DNA from: Nostoc cf. commune SO-36
Lineage (GTDB): Bacteria > Cyanobacteriota > Cyanobacteriia > Cyanobacteriales > Nostocaceae
Assembly: GCF_023734775.1 (NCBI RefSeq)
Contig: NZ_AP025732.1
Location: 2,362,501-2,426,500, forward strand
Reading direction: 5' to 3'
Length of the DNA stretch: 64,000 nucleotides
Below, one piece after another: positions 26,039 through 35,618 of this stretch. How positions within the stretch are numbered: the first letter of the stretch is position 1; the number at the start of each line of letters is the position of its first letter. The notes under the pieces were generated by a model. The model did no database searches and was not told the origin of the DNA. It was given only the letters and a program-made list of their open reading frames with translations. Position numbers and translations under genes: made by a program.

Positions 26039-27247
26039 TTATTTGACAACTACCCATTGCGTCACACCCGCCATTCCTCGCCAGCCCAAAAATTTACCAA
26101 TAGGTTCAGCTCGTTGAATGGCAATACGAGTTAAATCGCCACCGACTCGTTCACGCCATTGAAACAAAGTTTGTTCGCCCTCTACTGTCACTACATTTGC
26201 CACTAAACGTCCACCTGGTTTTAGTGCTTCCCAGCAAACATCAAAAAGTCCCGTTGCTGTCACCCCACCACCAATAAAAATCGCATCTGGTGCAGGCAAG
26301 CCTTTCAGAACATGGGGTGCTTTACCTTCAATGATTTGCAGATTTGGAGTACCGTGAGTGGCGGCATTATCGGCGATATATAGTAGTCTAGAAGCATTTT
26401 GTTCGATCGCGATCGCTCGACATCGAGCATTACTCCGCATCCATTCGATAGAAATTGAGCCGCAACCCGCACCCACATCCCACAATAATTCTCCCGGTGT
26501 GGGTGCTAAAGCTGCTAGGGTGATTGCCCTAACTTCACGCTTAGTTAACTGTCCATCGTGGTAATAGGCGTTATCTGGTAATCCTGGTAATCTTGGTAAT
26601 GGGATAACCCCAGCATCAGCAATACAATAAACTGCGATCGCATTTAAAGCTGCAACTTCAGTTTCACTCCAAGATGCAGCCGTCCCTTCCACAATTCTTT
26701 CATGAGCGCCGCCCATACGCTCCAATACGGTGATTTTACTGCCACCATAGCCGCGATTCGTCAAAATTTCAGCAACAATGGCGGGTGTGCCCTTTCCTTC
26801 ACTCAAAATCAACAGCCGCGCTTTTGGATAAATGTAAGACTGGAGTAGAGAGGATGGACGACCATTCAAACTCAAGGTTTCCACCTCAGTTAAAGACCAT
26901 CCCACCCTGGCACAGGCGAGGCTGAAGGCTGAAGATGCGGGGATAATTGTCATTTCTGAGACGGGAATTTGCCGCATCAAGGTGACACCAATGCCATAAC
27001 ACATCGGATCGCCACTTGCAAGTACGCAAATTGACTCACCCCGACGCTTGCTGATTTCCTCTACTGAAGTGCTAATGGGAGATGTCCAGACTAGTTTCTC
27101 ACGTTGGTCGTCTGTAGGGAGCATTGCTAAATGGCGATCGCCTCCTACAATTACTTTAGCTTGATCGACTAGAGAACGAGCGATCGCGCTTAACCCCTGT
27201 AACCCATCTTCTCCAATACCGACGATAGAAAGCCATTTCTCTGTCAT
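26039..27247 (-). CDS. cobL: Precorrin-6Y C5,15-methyltransferase (CbiE-CbiT fusion)
   Basis: The 402-residue fusion acts in corrin ring synthesis, adding methyl groups at C5 and C15 and decarboxylating the acetate side chain. The N-terminal CbiE half begins L-S-I-V-G-I-G-E-D-G and includes V-L-A-S-G-D-P-M-C-Y-G-I-G. The C-terminal CbiT half has T-K-R-E-V-R-A-I-T and the SAM loop L-W-D-V-G-A-G-C-G-S-I-S-I-E, followed by P-D-A-I-F-I-G-G-G. Both halves are complete. It lies about 70 bp downstream of ilvB on the same strand; no cobalamin riboswitch was seen close by. Confidence 0.96.
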   Translation of the reverse strand: MTEKWLSIVGIGEDGLQGLSAIARSLVDQAKVIVGGDRHLAMLPTDDQREKLVWTSPISTSVEEISKRRGESICVLASGDPMCYGIGVTLMRQIPVSEMTIIPASSAFSLACARVGWSLTEVETLSLNGRPSSLLQSYIYPKARLLILSEGKGTPAIVAEILTNRGYGGSKITVLERMGGAHERIVEGTAASWSETEVAALNAIAVYCIADAGVIPLPRLPGLPDNAYYHDGQLTKREVRAITLAALAPTPGELLWDVGAGCGSISIEWMRSNARCRAIAIEQNASRLLYIADNAATHGTPNLQIIEGKAPHVLKGLPAPDAIFIGGGVTATGLFDVCWEALKPGGRLVANVVTVEGEQTLFQWRERVGGDLTRIAIQRAEPIGKFLGWRGMAGVTQWVVVK

Positions 27248-27318
27248 GCTAATTCATGATTATCTTTCTCCCCTTCTACTTGCTCCCCTATCTCTCTAGT
27301 CTGAATTATCAAAAAGCG

Positions 27319-29232
27319 TTACAACTTCGTCCCACACTCAGCACAGAAGTTATGGGTAGGAGCATTTTTGGCATTGCAGTTGCTGCAATACACTGGCTCT
27401 GCTGCCGCTTTTGGCGGTTGCTTCTGCAAACCAACCATTTGAGCGTTGCTCTTACCAGGGGCTACCATTGGATAGCAGTTCTCGTCTCTGGTGACGTGGA
27501 CATTTAAGATTACTGGCCCTTTGTGTGCCAGCATTTCGGCGATCGCATCTTTTAATTGACTGCGATCGCTAATTACCATACCCTTAATGCCATAAGCTTT
27601 TGCCAATAACTCTACGTCTGGCATTCCTACTTCCATGTTGGAGCATGAGTAACGCTCACCATAGAAGGCTTGCTGCCACTGGCGCACCATCCCTTGCCAG
27701 CCGTTATTGATAATTATTGTCTTGACATTTATCGCATATTGTGCAAGTGTACCAAGTTCCTGTAAACACATTTGGAAACTAGCATCACCGCTAATACAGA
27801 TGACTTCTTCATCAGGAAACGCCACTTTAGCGCCCATTGCCGCAGGTAAGCCAAAACCCATCGTTCCCAAACCAGCACTAGAAATCCAGCGCCTTGGGCC
27901 ATTCTTCAGGAATTGTGCTGCCCACATTTGATGCTGTCCGACATCTGTGGTGTAGAAAGCGTTGGGTGCTTGGCTGTTGACTTCTACAATCACTTCTTGG
28001 GGTGAAATGCTGTCGGGATGGTGCGGCACTATTAGAGGATACTCATCGCGCCAACGGTTGACTAAATTTAACCACTCTTGGTTTTGATTAGGGGTAGCTT
28101 TAACGCCTGTTTCTTTGCAGCGACGCAACAAGTCTACTAACACGTTCCGCACATCGCCGACGATAGGCACTTCGGGAATGCGGTTTTTGCCGACTTCTGC
28201 GGGATCTATGTCGATGTGAATTACTTTAGCGCGGGAGGCGAATTCGTCTAACTTGCCTGTAACGCGATCGTCAAATCTCGCGCCAACACAAATCAGCAGG
28301 TCACAATCACTAACGGCAAAGTTAGCGTAAGCCGTGCCATGCATTCCCAACATTCCCAAGGCGAGGGGATGATGTTCGTCAAATGCACCGATCCCCATTA
28401 AGGTTGTGGTGACAGGGATATCGAATAATTCAGCTAGTTGTTTGATTTCTTCATGAGCGCCAGATGCGATCGCACCACCACCCACGTATAGTAGAGGACG
28501 GCGGCTTTCAGTAATCAACTGGATCGCGGCATTAATTTGTCGGGGATTTCCCTTCACAGTGGGACGATAACCGCGTAACTTCACTGAACCTGGTTTTACA
28601 GGTACATAGTCAAATTCTTCTAAAGCTACATCCTTGGGGACATCAATCAAAACTGGCCCCGGACGCCCACTGCTAGCGATGTGGAAGGCTTCGGCGACAA
28701 TTCGCGCCATATCTTTAGGATCGCGCACTACATAAGAGTGCTTGACGATTGGTAGGGTGATTCCGTAAATATCGGTTTCCTGAAACGCATCTGTACCAAT
28801 CGACGGGCGTGCTACCTGTCCCGTGACTACAATCATTGGGATTGAATCCATGTAGGCGGTGGCGATGCCTGTCACCAAGTTAGTTGCTCCTGGACCAGAA
28901 GTGCCAAAGCATACTCCTACTTTGCCAGTTGCACGGGCGTAACCATCTGCGGCGTGGGCTGCGCCTTGTTCGTGTCTCACGAGAATGTGCTTCATAGCAC
29001 CAGTTGCTTCCACCTTATACAGGTCGTCGTAAATTGGTAGAATTGCTCCACCAGGATAACCAAAGATATAATCAACGCCGTGGCGATGAAGGCTGTCAAG
29101 CAGAGCAAAACCGCCAGATGCACGTTTGGGCACGACTGGAGGGCTAGAAGTACGAGACTGTTTGTGATTCTCAGTTTGTGGGAGACTGATTTGGGAAGGC
29201 GATTCTCCTGCGGAGACACTTTGTGAACGCAC
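27319..29232 (-). CDS. ilvB: Acetolactate synthase large subunit with C-terminal zinc ribbon
   Basis: The enzyme condenses pyruvate (or pyruvate and 2-ketobutyrate) using thiamine diphosphate, the first shared step of branched-chain amino acid synthesis. The N-terminal domain has [12 protein letters not shown] and [14 protein letters not shown] with the catalytic Glu. The ThDP/Mg site is [12 protein letters not shown] with I-I-I-N-N about 25 residues on. After the normal end, a linker leads to Y-C-S-N-C-N-A-K-N and F-C-A-E-C-G-T-K-L, a two-CxxC zinc-ribbon tail not present in the canonical enzyme. GTG 29232 is preferred (AGGT 7 nt upstream) over a TTG two codons earlier. The regulatory subunit (ilvN) is not adjacent. 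Confidence 0.96.
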   Translation of the reverse strand: MRSQSVSAGESPSQISLPQTENHKQSRTSSPPVVPKRASGGFALLDSLHRHGVDYIFGYPGGAILPIYDDLYKVEATGAMKHILVRHEQGAAHAADGYARATGKVGVCFGTSGPGATNLVTGIATAYMDSIPMIVVTGQVARPSIGTDAFQETDIYGITLPIVKHSYVVRDPKDMARIVAEAFHIASSGRPGPVLIDVPKDVALEEFDYVPVKPGSVKLRGYRPTVKGNPRQINAAIQLITESRRPLLYVGGGAIASGAHEEIKQLAELFDIPVTTTLMGIGAFDEHHPLALGMLGMHGTAYANFAVSDCDLLICVGARFDDRVTGKLDEFASRAKVIHIDIDPAEVGKNRIPEVPIVGDVRNVLVDLLRRCKETGVKATPNQNQEWLNLVNRWRDEYPLIVPHHPDSISPQEVIVEVNSQAPNAFYTTDVGQHQMWAAQFLKNGPRRWISSAGLGTMGFGLPAAMGAKVAFPDEEVICISGDASFQMCLQELGTLAQYAINVKTIIINNGWQGMVRQWQQAFYGERYSCSNMEVGMPDVELLAKAYGIKGMVISDRSQLKDAIAEMLAHKGPVILNVHVTRDENCYPMVAPGKSNAQMVGLQKQPPKAAAEPVYCSNCNAKNAPTHNFCAECGTKL

Positions 29233-29364
29233 GGTCAAACCTCAGACTATAGCTAAAGTTAATGCTGGATTCTGTATTTAAGATTTCATTTTAATTGAAA
29301 ACTTCAATCAAAATCTTATTAATTTTTATATTAGATATAAAGCTAGATTATTAGCCTACATTAG

Positions 29365-30627
29365 TTAAATTACGTTTTGCAAGACTTTGCGGGTATTTTT
29401 CCAAGCCCAAACACCGACAACTACGACAATAACACTCATTGCTACCAGCACAGTTCGCAAGCCCAGAGCATCAGTTAATGGCCCAGTAATGGCCAGAGGT
29501 AACGCCAGAGCGATGTTAACGGCATGATTTTGAAAGCCAAATACTTTACCGAGCATAGTAGATGGTGTTTGCTGTTGAATTAAAGTTTGCATGGGTACGC
29601 CAATTAGGGAAGCACCGACACCCAAAAATGCACAGAGTGCTAGCGCCAGTAATAAGTTGTGCGTAAAAGTGAACACTCCTAAAACTAGTGCAATTATCAA
29701 AAATCCAATTAAAGGTAGGGGTTTATGATGCAATTTATCACCCCAGTGGCCTAAAATCGCCGCACCAAATACCATACCCACGCCTGCTGCTGCCAAGAAA
29801 AAGCCAAACTGTTTTTCTTTTAAACCAAATTCCTCGGCTAATTGAATTGTCAGCACCGTTAAGGCTGCAAACACACAATATAAAGTTGTAAGTTGCAGCA
29901 TGGCGTTCAAGATCAAAGGGTTTTTCTTGAGATAGCGCAGGCTTTCGGTGAATTCAGTCCAAAGGTGATTTGATGCCTGTTGCTCTTTTGAGAGTTTGGG
30001 TTCTTTAAACTTAATTGGCTGCATAATCGCAGCCGATAAGATGTATAGTCCACCAACTACAATCTCTTGACCGTATTGTTCTCCCATCAAGCTTTTCGCC
30101 AAACTCAAAATTGGCTCTCCTATAGCAAAGCCAACAATTAAAGCTCCCATCATTGTGCTGCTAAAGAGCGCATTGGCTGCCAACAAATTTTCTCGCTTCA
30201 CCAACAAAGGAATGGCTGCTTGTTCAGCTGGTGCAAAAAACTGCGTCACTGAGGAAATGGCAAAAGTCAAGATTAACAGAATCAGGAACTCTCGTGGCAA
30301 AAGGGGAAGACACAGTGTTAACAGTCCACGCACAATGTCTGAGCCGATCATAATCAGCTTTTTTGGCAAGCGGTCAACAAAGAGACCACCCGCAGAGCCG
30401 AACAAAATTGCTGGTATTGTAAACGACAGCATCAAGGTTGAGTACATCGAGTTTTGTGCCAGCCCAGGAAGCGGTGAGTAGTTCTCCAGCAAAGCAATCA
30501 TTAAAACGAAGAAGACCTTATCTGCTAACTGGGACACCAATTGCCCAATCCACAGGAGCATAAAAGCACGGTTTTTTAGCAGTGCGCCAAAGCCGTTATT
30601 AACAGCAGCTGGTTCAGTTGGAAACAT
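29365..30627 (-). CDS. Major facilitator superfamily transporter
   Basis: A 420-residue membrane protein with about 12 hydrophobic segments. The conserved loop after helix 2 reads G-G-L-F-V-D-R-L-P-K-K, and a second copy after helix 8 is G-H-W-G-D-K, both typical of MFS proton-coupled carriers. It most resembles the DHA3/EntS-type exporters, so drug or siderophore efflux is the likely role, but the substrate is not determinable. It is followed (5' side) by a GGGGCAT tandem tract at 30644-30683. Confidence 0.9.
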   Translation of the reverse strand: MFPTEPAAVNNGFGALLKNRAFMLLWIGQLVSQLADKVFFVLMIALLENYSPLPGLAQNSMYSTLMLSFTIPAILFGSAGGLFVDRLPKKLIMIGSDIVRGLLTLCLPLLPREFLILLILTFAISSVTQFFAPAEQAAIPLLVKRENLLAANALFSSTMMGALIVGFAIGEPILSLAKSLMGEQYGQEIVVGGLYILSAAIMQPIKFKEPKLSKEQQASNHLWTEFTESLRYLKKNPLILNAMLQLTTLYCVFAALTVLTIQLAEEFGLKEKQFGFFLAAAGVGMVFGAAILGHWGDKLHHKPLPLIGFLIIALVLGVFTFTHNLLLALALCAFLGVGASLIGVPMQTLIQQQTPSTMLGKVFGFQNHAVNIALALPLAITGPLTDALGLRTVLVAMSVIVVVVGVWAWKNTRKVLQNVI

Positions 30628-30643
30628 TTAGATACTTTGGGTA

Positions 30644-30683
30644 GATGGGGCATGGGGCATGGGGCATGGGGCATGGGGCATGG
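30644..30683. repeat. GGGGCAT heptamer tandem tract
   Basis: About five copies of the 7-bp unit GGGGCAT lie immediately upstream of the MFS gene. Such tracts are common intergenic low-complexity repeats in Nostoc relatives. Confidence 0.85.
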
Positions 30684-30771
30684 AGTATAGTTTTTCTTGA
30701 CTGTCACCTGTAACCTGTTCCCTTCATGACTCCTCACTCCTAACTCCTGTTTACTTACTCCATTGTCCGGA

Positions 30772-31340
30772 TTAATTTGCTTCGTAGTGCTTTAACAGCA
30801 TAAGCAAAAAATCAGTTGCTGTCAGACGACCTTTGGGTGGAGAAATTTCAATGGATGAATCTACCCAGCAGCCTTGGACAATTTGGGGCGATCGCCAGAT
30901 GGACAAATGATCAACTGCTGGCTCTGCATAAAAGTTATTTTGCCTACTGCCTAGCAAAGATGAACTCCAATGGGTGAAATAATCATGACTCATCCGGTGA
31001 ATAGGGAAATTACCCTGTAGTGGTACTCCCCATCCATCTATAGCAATAAACGCTTTGACACGACCACCCAAGAGTTGCCACAAATGTGCTGCCCCTATTG
31101 CCCCAACTACGCCAGCACTAAAGCTTATGAATATAATTGGTGATTCTAGAGAGTTGATTAGGCGAACGTGCAAAAACTGCAAAATCTGCAAAGCTGATAA
31201 ACTCGAAAAATCGTTACCCGGAAAAACCAGTATATTAACTTTATTTTCAGGAATTGAGCCATTATAAATATCTAACCATCCTGATATAAAAGATTGGGTG
31301 AAGGCTGATCATGAATTCCAGGGCAAATAATGATGGTCAT
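30772..31340 (-). pseudogene. Alpha/beta-hydrolase-like gene with a 5' frameshift
   Basis: From ATG 31340 the frame starts M-T-I-I-I-C-P-G-I-H-D-Q-P-S-P-N-L-L-Y-Q and hits a stop at codon 23. The next frame carries on at once with L-D-I-Y-N-G-S-I-P-E-N-K-V-N-I-L-V-F-P-G-N-D and continues to 30772, including the nucleophile elbow I-S-F-S-A-G-V-V-G-A and I-A-I-D-G-W-G-V. One missing base near 31280 explains the break. The nucleophile-elbow serine and a late His (D-H-L-S-I-W) are preserved in the remainder. The frame may use a downstream start, but the lost strand would be part of the hydrolase core. Sequencing error is the alternative. Confidence 0.75.
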
Positions 31341-31596
31341 TTGTCTGTGCGTAGCAGCTTTCAAAATTATTAATAACTTAAACCTACTACAACGATCTAT
31401 CAGCTGTTCACGTTGTACTAAGATGCCTCAGTAGATGGAGGGAAAATTTCAAAGAAATTATAGTTATAAATAAAAACTGAATTAATCGTAAAATTACTTG
31501 CTTTTGCTCCCAGATTATTGAAATGTAGAGATGATACTTGAGGTCAATTTTGCATAAGTCCTGCAAAAAAAACAATTTGACTGTAAAGTAATAATC

Positions 31597-31672
31597 AGGC
31601 GATGGAGCTCGCCACAACCGCCTAATCAAGCTTGCAAACTTACACTTGATAAAAAGGCTGATGGCTCCTATT
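31597..31672 (+). ncRNA. Fluoride riboswitch (crcB motif) aptamer
   Basis: The sequence GGCGATGGAGCTCGCC (31598-31613) followed by ACAACCGCC and, after a variable loop, AAGGCTGATGGCTCCTA (31654-31670) reproduces the crcB-motif consensus. P1 pairs GGCG with CGCC, the second stem pairs CCGCC with GGC, and the loop GGAGC can pair with GCTCC as the pseudoknot that cages fluoride. It is on the plus strand about 90 nt before the start of a cation:proton antiporter, a gene class known to be controlled by this riboswitch. Downstream, CTTGCTGAGGAAG and CTTCCTTTAGCAAG (about 31680-31727) can form a long stem that may serve as the expression platform. Confidence 0.88.
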
Positions 31673-31763
31673 CTTCTGGCTTGCTGAGGAAGGATAGGGC
31701 TGTTTGTCGTAAACTTCCTTTAGCAAGTCACGCTTGCCCAATTCGTTATTTGAAAACAGCGTG

Positions 31764-33398
31764 ATGCTAGAAAGTTTTATCTTAATCTTACTTATCGGCT
31801 TTTTTGTGGGACAGATTGCCCGACGCCTGAAAGCCCCGGCACTAGTAGGCATGGTTTTAGTCGGAATTATACTGGGTCCTCAAGTTGCTGACCTAATCAG
31901 CCCTGATGTACTGGCAGGGTCTGCTCCTTTGCGAACGATCGCTGTAATGGTAATTTTGATGAAGGCAGGATTAGGGTTAGACCGGGAAAAACTGGTACAA
32001 CAAGGAACAGTAGCACTCCGGTTGGGGTTTTTGCCTGCGGCTTGCGAAGCTTTAGTTATTGCTTTAGCTGCTATATGGATCTTAAAGTTCGACTTTCCTA
32101 CAGGGCTACTGCTGGGTTGTATCATTGGAGCTGAATCACCTGCGGTGATTGTACCAGGGATGCTGCGATTGAAAAGTCTGGGTTGGGGAGTGACTAAAGG
32201 AATTCCCGATGCCATTCTCACCGGCAGCGCCCTATCAGATGTGTTACTACTACTAGTGTTTAGTTTGTTACTGAACTTTTTGACACAAGGCGCAACTTCT
32301 TCTGTGACATTGCCTTTTGGCATCACCCTGAGCGCAGTTCAACTCCTACCTATTCAAATTATTTGCCAAATTGTTTTGGGAGTCGTCCTGGGTTTAGTGA
32401 CAGCACGGCTTTTAGTGTTGTTGCTAGCGAAGCAGAACTGGACTCAAAATGCGGTGCAGGATAGCCTAATTGCAGCGAGTTTAGGGTTGTTGCTGGTAGT
32501 GGTGGCAGAAAAATTCCCCTTCTTCTCTGGCTATCTGGCAGTCATGGCGACAGGATTTTTCTTGATTGAGTTGGATGCTCCTCTAGCACGACGTTTGCGT
32601 TCTGGCTTCGATAGTCTGTGGGTTGTAGCAGAAATCATTTTGTTTGTGTTGCTAGGGGCAAGTATTCAACTACAAGTGTTAGAAAAAACTCTCGTTCCAG
32701 GATTGGTAATTTTGGCAATTGGGACGCTGATTGGCCGCGCTCTCGGATGGTATTTGTCTACATTGGGGAGTAACTGGAATCGTCGGGAGCGACTATTTTT
32801 GCTGCCAGGGAACTCTGCCAAAGCCACCGTTCAAGCGGCAATCGGGGCGATTCCACTGACACAGGGGATTCAGGGTGGAGAGACAACTTTAGCGATCGCA
32901 GCTTTATCTATCCTGGTGACTGCACCTTTGGGAGCTTGGGCAATTCCCACCTTTGCACCAAAATTGCTGGAGCGGGGCGAGGTTGATCCCACAAAGGTAG
33001 CGATCGCCCGTCGGATTGTCATACTAGCTGCCGTTGACACCTCCCCTCTAGCTAGTCAGGTATTGATTAAAACTGCCGAGCTTGCCCGTCGTAGTGATGT
33101 CGAAGTAATTGTATTGCATATCATTTGCACCAATGATCCTCAAGGAGTAGAGCATCTGCAAGAAAAATCTCAACGACTCTTAGCAGACATCCGTCATAAG
33201 TTTATTGCGATTACAGGCTCAATTCCAGAGGAAATTATCCGTGTTGCTCAGGACTATGGAGTTGCTGAGATTGTCATTGGCAAGCGAGGACATCAGCCTT
33301 GGGATGAAGTTCTTGTGGGTTCTGTCTCACAGGCAGTATTGGAATCCAGCCCAATTCCTGTCATTTTAGTTGAGGATGATCGTCTTGCTAATAAATAA
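31764..33398 (+). CDS. Cation:proton antiporter with C-terminal universal stress domain
   Basis: From ATG 31764 the product is 544 residues; an earlier TTG (31734) lies in the riboswitch hairpin region and is less likely. About 12 membrane segments (residues 1-390) form a CPA-type antiporter, with [17 protein letters not shown] in the first repeat and [10 protein letters not shown]. Residues about 405-540 are a cytoplasmic UspA domain carrying the ATP-binding pattern [15 protein letters not shown] (G-x2-G-x9-G-S). The fluoride riboswitch directly upstream implies a role in surviving fluoride, perhaps by correcting pH or cation balance. The natural partner channel crcB survives only as a fragment beyond its 3' end. 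Confidence 0.9.
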   Translation: MLESFILILLIGFFVGQIARRLKAPALVGMVLVGIILGPQVADLISPDVLAGSAPLRTIAVMVILMKAGLGLDREKLVQQGTVALRLGFLPAACEALVIALAAIWILKFDFPTGLLLGCIIGAESPAVIVPGMLRLKSLGWGVTKGIPDAILTGSALSDVLLLLVFSLLLNFLTQGATSSVTLPFGITLSAVQLLPIQIICQIVLGVVLGLVTARLLVLLLAKQNWTQNAVQDSLIAASLGLLLVVVAEKFPFFSGYLAVMATGFFLIELDAPLARRLRSGFDSLWVVAEIILFVLLGASIQLQVLEKTLVPGLVILAIGTLIGRALGWYLSTLGSNWNRRERLFLLPGNSAKATVQAAIGAIPLTQGIQGGETTLAIAALSILVTAPLGAWAIPTFAPKLLERGEVDPTKVAIARRIVILAAVDTSPLASQVLIKTAELARRSDVEVIVLHIICTNDPQGVEHLQEKSQRLLADIRHKFIAITGSIPEEIIRVAQDYGVAEIVIGKRGHQPWDEVLVGSVSQAVLESSPIPVILVEDDRLANK

Positions 33399-33521
33399 GG
33401 TTCCATAGGGAAATGTTGTCCCGAACCATCGCCCAAAAAATAAAGTTAGGTAGTAACGACTTAGCGCACCTGGAACTGCTCCCAAGCTAATTGCAAGAGG
33501 AACATAAATTGAACAGTTCAT
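33399..33521 (-). pseudogene. crcB: Truncated crcB/fluC fluoride channel
   Basis: From ATG 33521 the frame encodes the first membrane segments of a Fluc-type fluoride channel: [21 protein letters not shown] and F-P-Y-G-T-L-F-I. Homology stops exactly where the opposite-strand antiporter gene ends; normally N-x-T/I-G-S-F and about 80 more residues would follow. The gene is therefore a 40-codon relic. It lies tail to tail with the fluoride-riboswitch-controlled antiporter. Confidence 0.75.
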
Positions 33522-33988
33522 AGAGGTCAATAATTCCATAATATTTTTCAGATAAGCTGAAGTATGGCTTAGGATGCCAAAGAACATTTTACAAGTCCCA
33601 GAAAACACCTACTTAGCAAGTAGGCGCGATTAAACCAAACTATGTATAGTTTTGTAAAGTAAAAGGGTTTTGGGTAAAAGGGAAAATCTTTACTTTTCTT
33701 AATATAGTTATGTTTATTTCCGCCGACTTACTTTCCACAACAGACAAAGATATCAAGACTTATGCATACTTTAGGAATGCTTGGTGTCTTGGCGGTAGCC
33801 TTCCCTTCTCCTCGATAAGTATCAAATCAGATCAATGGCAAATATTCGTATGTCTTTTGATGTATTATTCTGATTTTTACACCTATCCCATCCGGGGGGA
33901 TGTGATAATAATTTACTATTAGGGGAAATGTTCAAGCTATCCCCTAAGTTTAAATTCTCTGCACTCTGGTTATATTGAGGAAGTTATT
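33522..33988. other. Intergenic, no gene recognised
   Basis: The stretch is AT-rich, with a short copy of the CTTGGTGTCTTGGCGGTAGC dispersed motif near 33780 that also appears at the 5' end of the macroglobulin gene. Short open frames have no support. Confidence 0.5.
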
Positions 33989-35104
33989 GTGGTTGCAACG
34001 CCGGAAAAAGTCCACGCTACCCACGAGCCATTATCAGGTAAAGACCGTGTAGCCGTATTGCTCATGGGCTACGGCGAAGTCGAAAGCTACGAAGATTTCG
34101 CCAACTATAACGAACAGGCTTTAAATCTACTGACAGCAAAATTCGCTCCAGTACCAACCTGGATTTATCCTCCCCTGGCAAAGCTTTTGGCGCTATTTGA
34201 CCGCCACGAGTGGGGACACACACACCACGATTTTATCTCTCCACACAATGCCATCTTTGAACAGCAACGGGCTGGGATTGAGAAGAATTTACAAGAAAAA
34301 TGGGGTGATAAGGTTCAAGTTTTCAAGGCTTTCAACTTCTGTGCCCCTTTTCTACCCAATCAAGTTTTAGCAGAAGTCAAAAACCAAGGCTTCGAGAAGC
34401 TACTAATCTACCCACTGCTGGTTGTTGATTCTATTTTTACCAGTGGGATTGCGATCGAGCAAGTTAACAATGCTCTCGTTGAATTGGCTGATGGTGAAGA
34501 ACACTGGGTTAAAGCACAGCGCTACATTCCTTCTTTCTTCAACGAACCAGCTTACATCGATTTGATGGCTCATCTGGTTGAAGAGAAAATTGCTGAGTTA
34601 GCAGGCGCTTATCTCCCTTCTCAAATCGGTATTGTGTTAATGAACCACGGCTGTCCCCATAAAGCTAAAGGCTTTACTTCTGGGATTGCCGAAAGTGAAG
34701 CAATGTACGATTTAGTTCGGGATAAGTTGATTAATCGTTATCCGTTAATCTCGGTGGGTTGGCTCAACCATGACACGCCTTTAATTGATTGGACACAGCC
34801 AAATGCAGAGCAAGCGGCAAATAACCTGATTCAACTGGGTGCAAAAGTGGTAATTTTTATGCCAATTGGCTTTGCCACAGAAAACCACGAAACTTTATTG
34901 GATGTACACCATATCATCCATGCTTTGGAGAAACAGCATCCTGGTACGAACTACGTGCAAATGGCTTGCGTTAACGATCATCCAGAATTTATGGCAATGG
35001 CGGCCCAATGGGCTGATGCTCATATTGCAGAGTTGTTGTCAGAGGAAACTTTGGCAGTTAATCCCCAAATCGCTGGGCATCATCATCACCACCACCATCA
35101 TTAA
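33989..35104 (+). CDS. Ferrochelatase-family protein with poly-His tail
   Basis: A 371-residue protein starting at a GTG (33989) with GAGGA 8 nt upstream. The ferrochelatase fold shows V-A-V-L-L-M-G-Y-G-E near the N-terminus, F-C-A-P-F-L-P in the middle, and a metal-site-like N-H-G-C-P-H-K-A-K-G plus T-E-N-H-E-T-L near residues 225 and 300. It lacks the C-terminal chlorophyll a/b-binding-like segment of the standard cyanobacterial HemH and instead ends in eight consecutive His residues, encoded by mixed CAT/CAC codons, so this is natural rather than a cloning tag. It is probably a paralogue inserting or handling a metal; which metal or tetrapyrrole is not known. The canonical HemH should be elsewhere. 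Confidence 0.8.
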   Translation: MVATPEKVHATHEPLSGKDRVAVLLMGYGEVESYEDFANYNEQALNLLTAKFAPVPTWIYPPLAKLLALFDRHEWGHTHHDFISPHNAIFEQQRAGIEKNLQEKWGDKVQVFKAFNFCAPFLPNQVLAEVKNQGFEKLLIYPLLVVDSIFTSGIAIEQVNNALVELADGEEHWVKAQRYIPSFFNEPAYIDLMAHLVEEKIAELAGAYLPSQIGIVLMNHGCPHKAKGFTSGIAESEAMYDLVRDKLINRYPLISVGWLNHDTPLIDWTQPNAEQAANNLIQLGAKVVIFMPIGFATENHETLLDVHHIIHALEKQHPGTNYVQMACVNDHPEFMAMAAQWADAHIAELLSEETLAVNPQIAGHHHHHHHH

Positions 35105-35171
35105 GTTTAGTAGGGTAGGCAAAGCTTTGCTCGCCCTACACCTACACACATTTATACTGTAATAACTTGAG

Positions 35172-35200
35172 ACTCCCACGCTTTAAAACGTGGGATTTTT
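35172..35200. terminator. Rho-independent-type terminator
   Basis: CCCACG (35175-35180), an 8-nt loop and CGTGGG (35189-35194), followed by ATTTTT, about 70 bp after the ferrochelatase-family stop. Similar hairpins also occur at ends of cyanobacterial IS elements. Confidence 0.7.
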
Positions 35201-35618
35201 AATGTGTACCCTTCGTACTGACATATAATAATTATTTTTTTAATCTATTTTAAGTAAAATTCCGATTAAACCCAGTATTATCACTCAGGATATTTGGATT
35301 TGGTAAAGTTATTGTGTAACTAATGATATCAGCAGTGAATTTACACACTGCACCTGCAACACATCAAGTATCTGATACATCACCAATTGGGCAACCCTAG
35401 GTAAAGTAAACCCAAACACTAGAAAATGTCAACACAGTTGAGCAAGCTTCAGTTGACCGCATGGAGAAACTTCAGGCGTCACTATTAGCCGTAGTTAGTC
35501 TAGTTGATGTCTTGAAGAAATTGAATTGGGCATTGCGTTTAGTTGTCTCCCTCATATCCCAATCCCCATTACCCCTTATCTCCAGAGGGGGGCCAACTTC
35601 CTTCCTCAGTCAAAGCTT
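35201..35618. other. Leader region before the CHAT gene, no firm gene
   Basis: An open stretch with coding-like codons (V-E-Q-A-S-V-D-R-M-E-K-L-Q then S-L-V-D-V-L-K-K-L) runs from about 35430 to 35530, preceded by stops. It may be a small lost gene, but no family was recognised. Confidence 0.3.

Noticed and set aside
31408..31629. Minus-strand frame of 73 codons
   Set aside because: It runs into the fluoride riboswitch on the other strand and has no family resemblance.
34990..35104. Poly-His end as a cloning tag
   Set aside because: Mixed CAT/CAC codons, native downstream sequence and a terminator follow; the tail is part of the natural gene.
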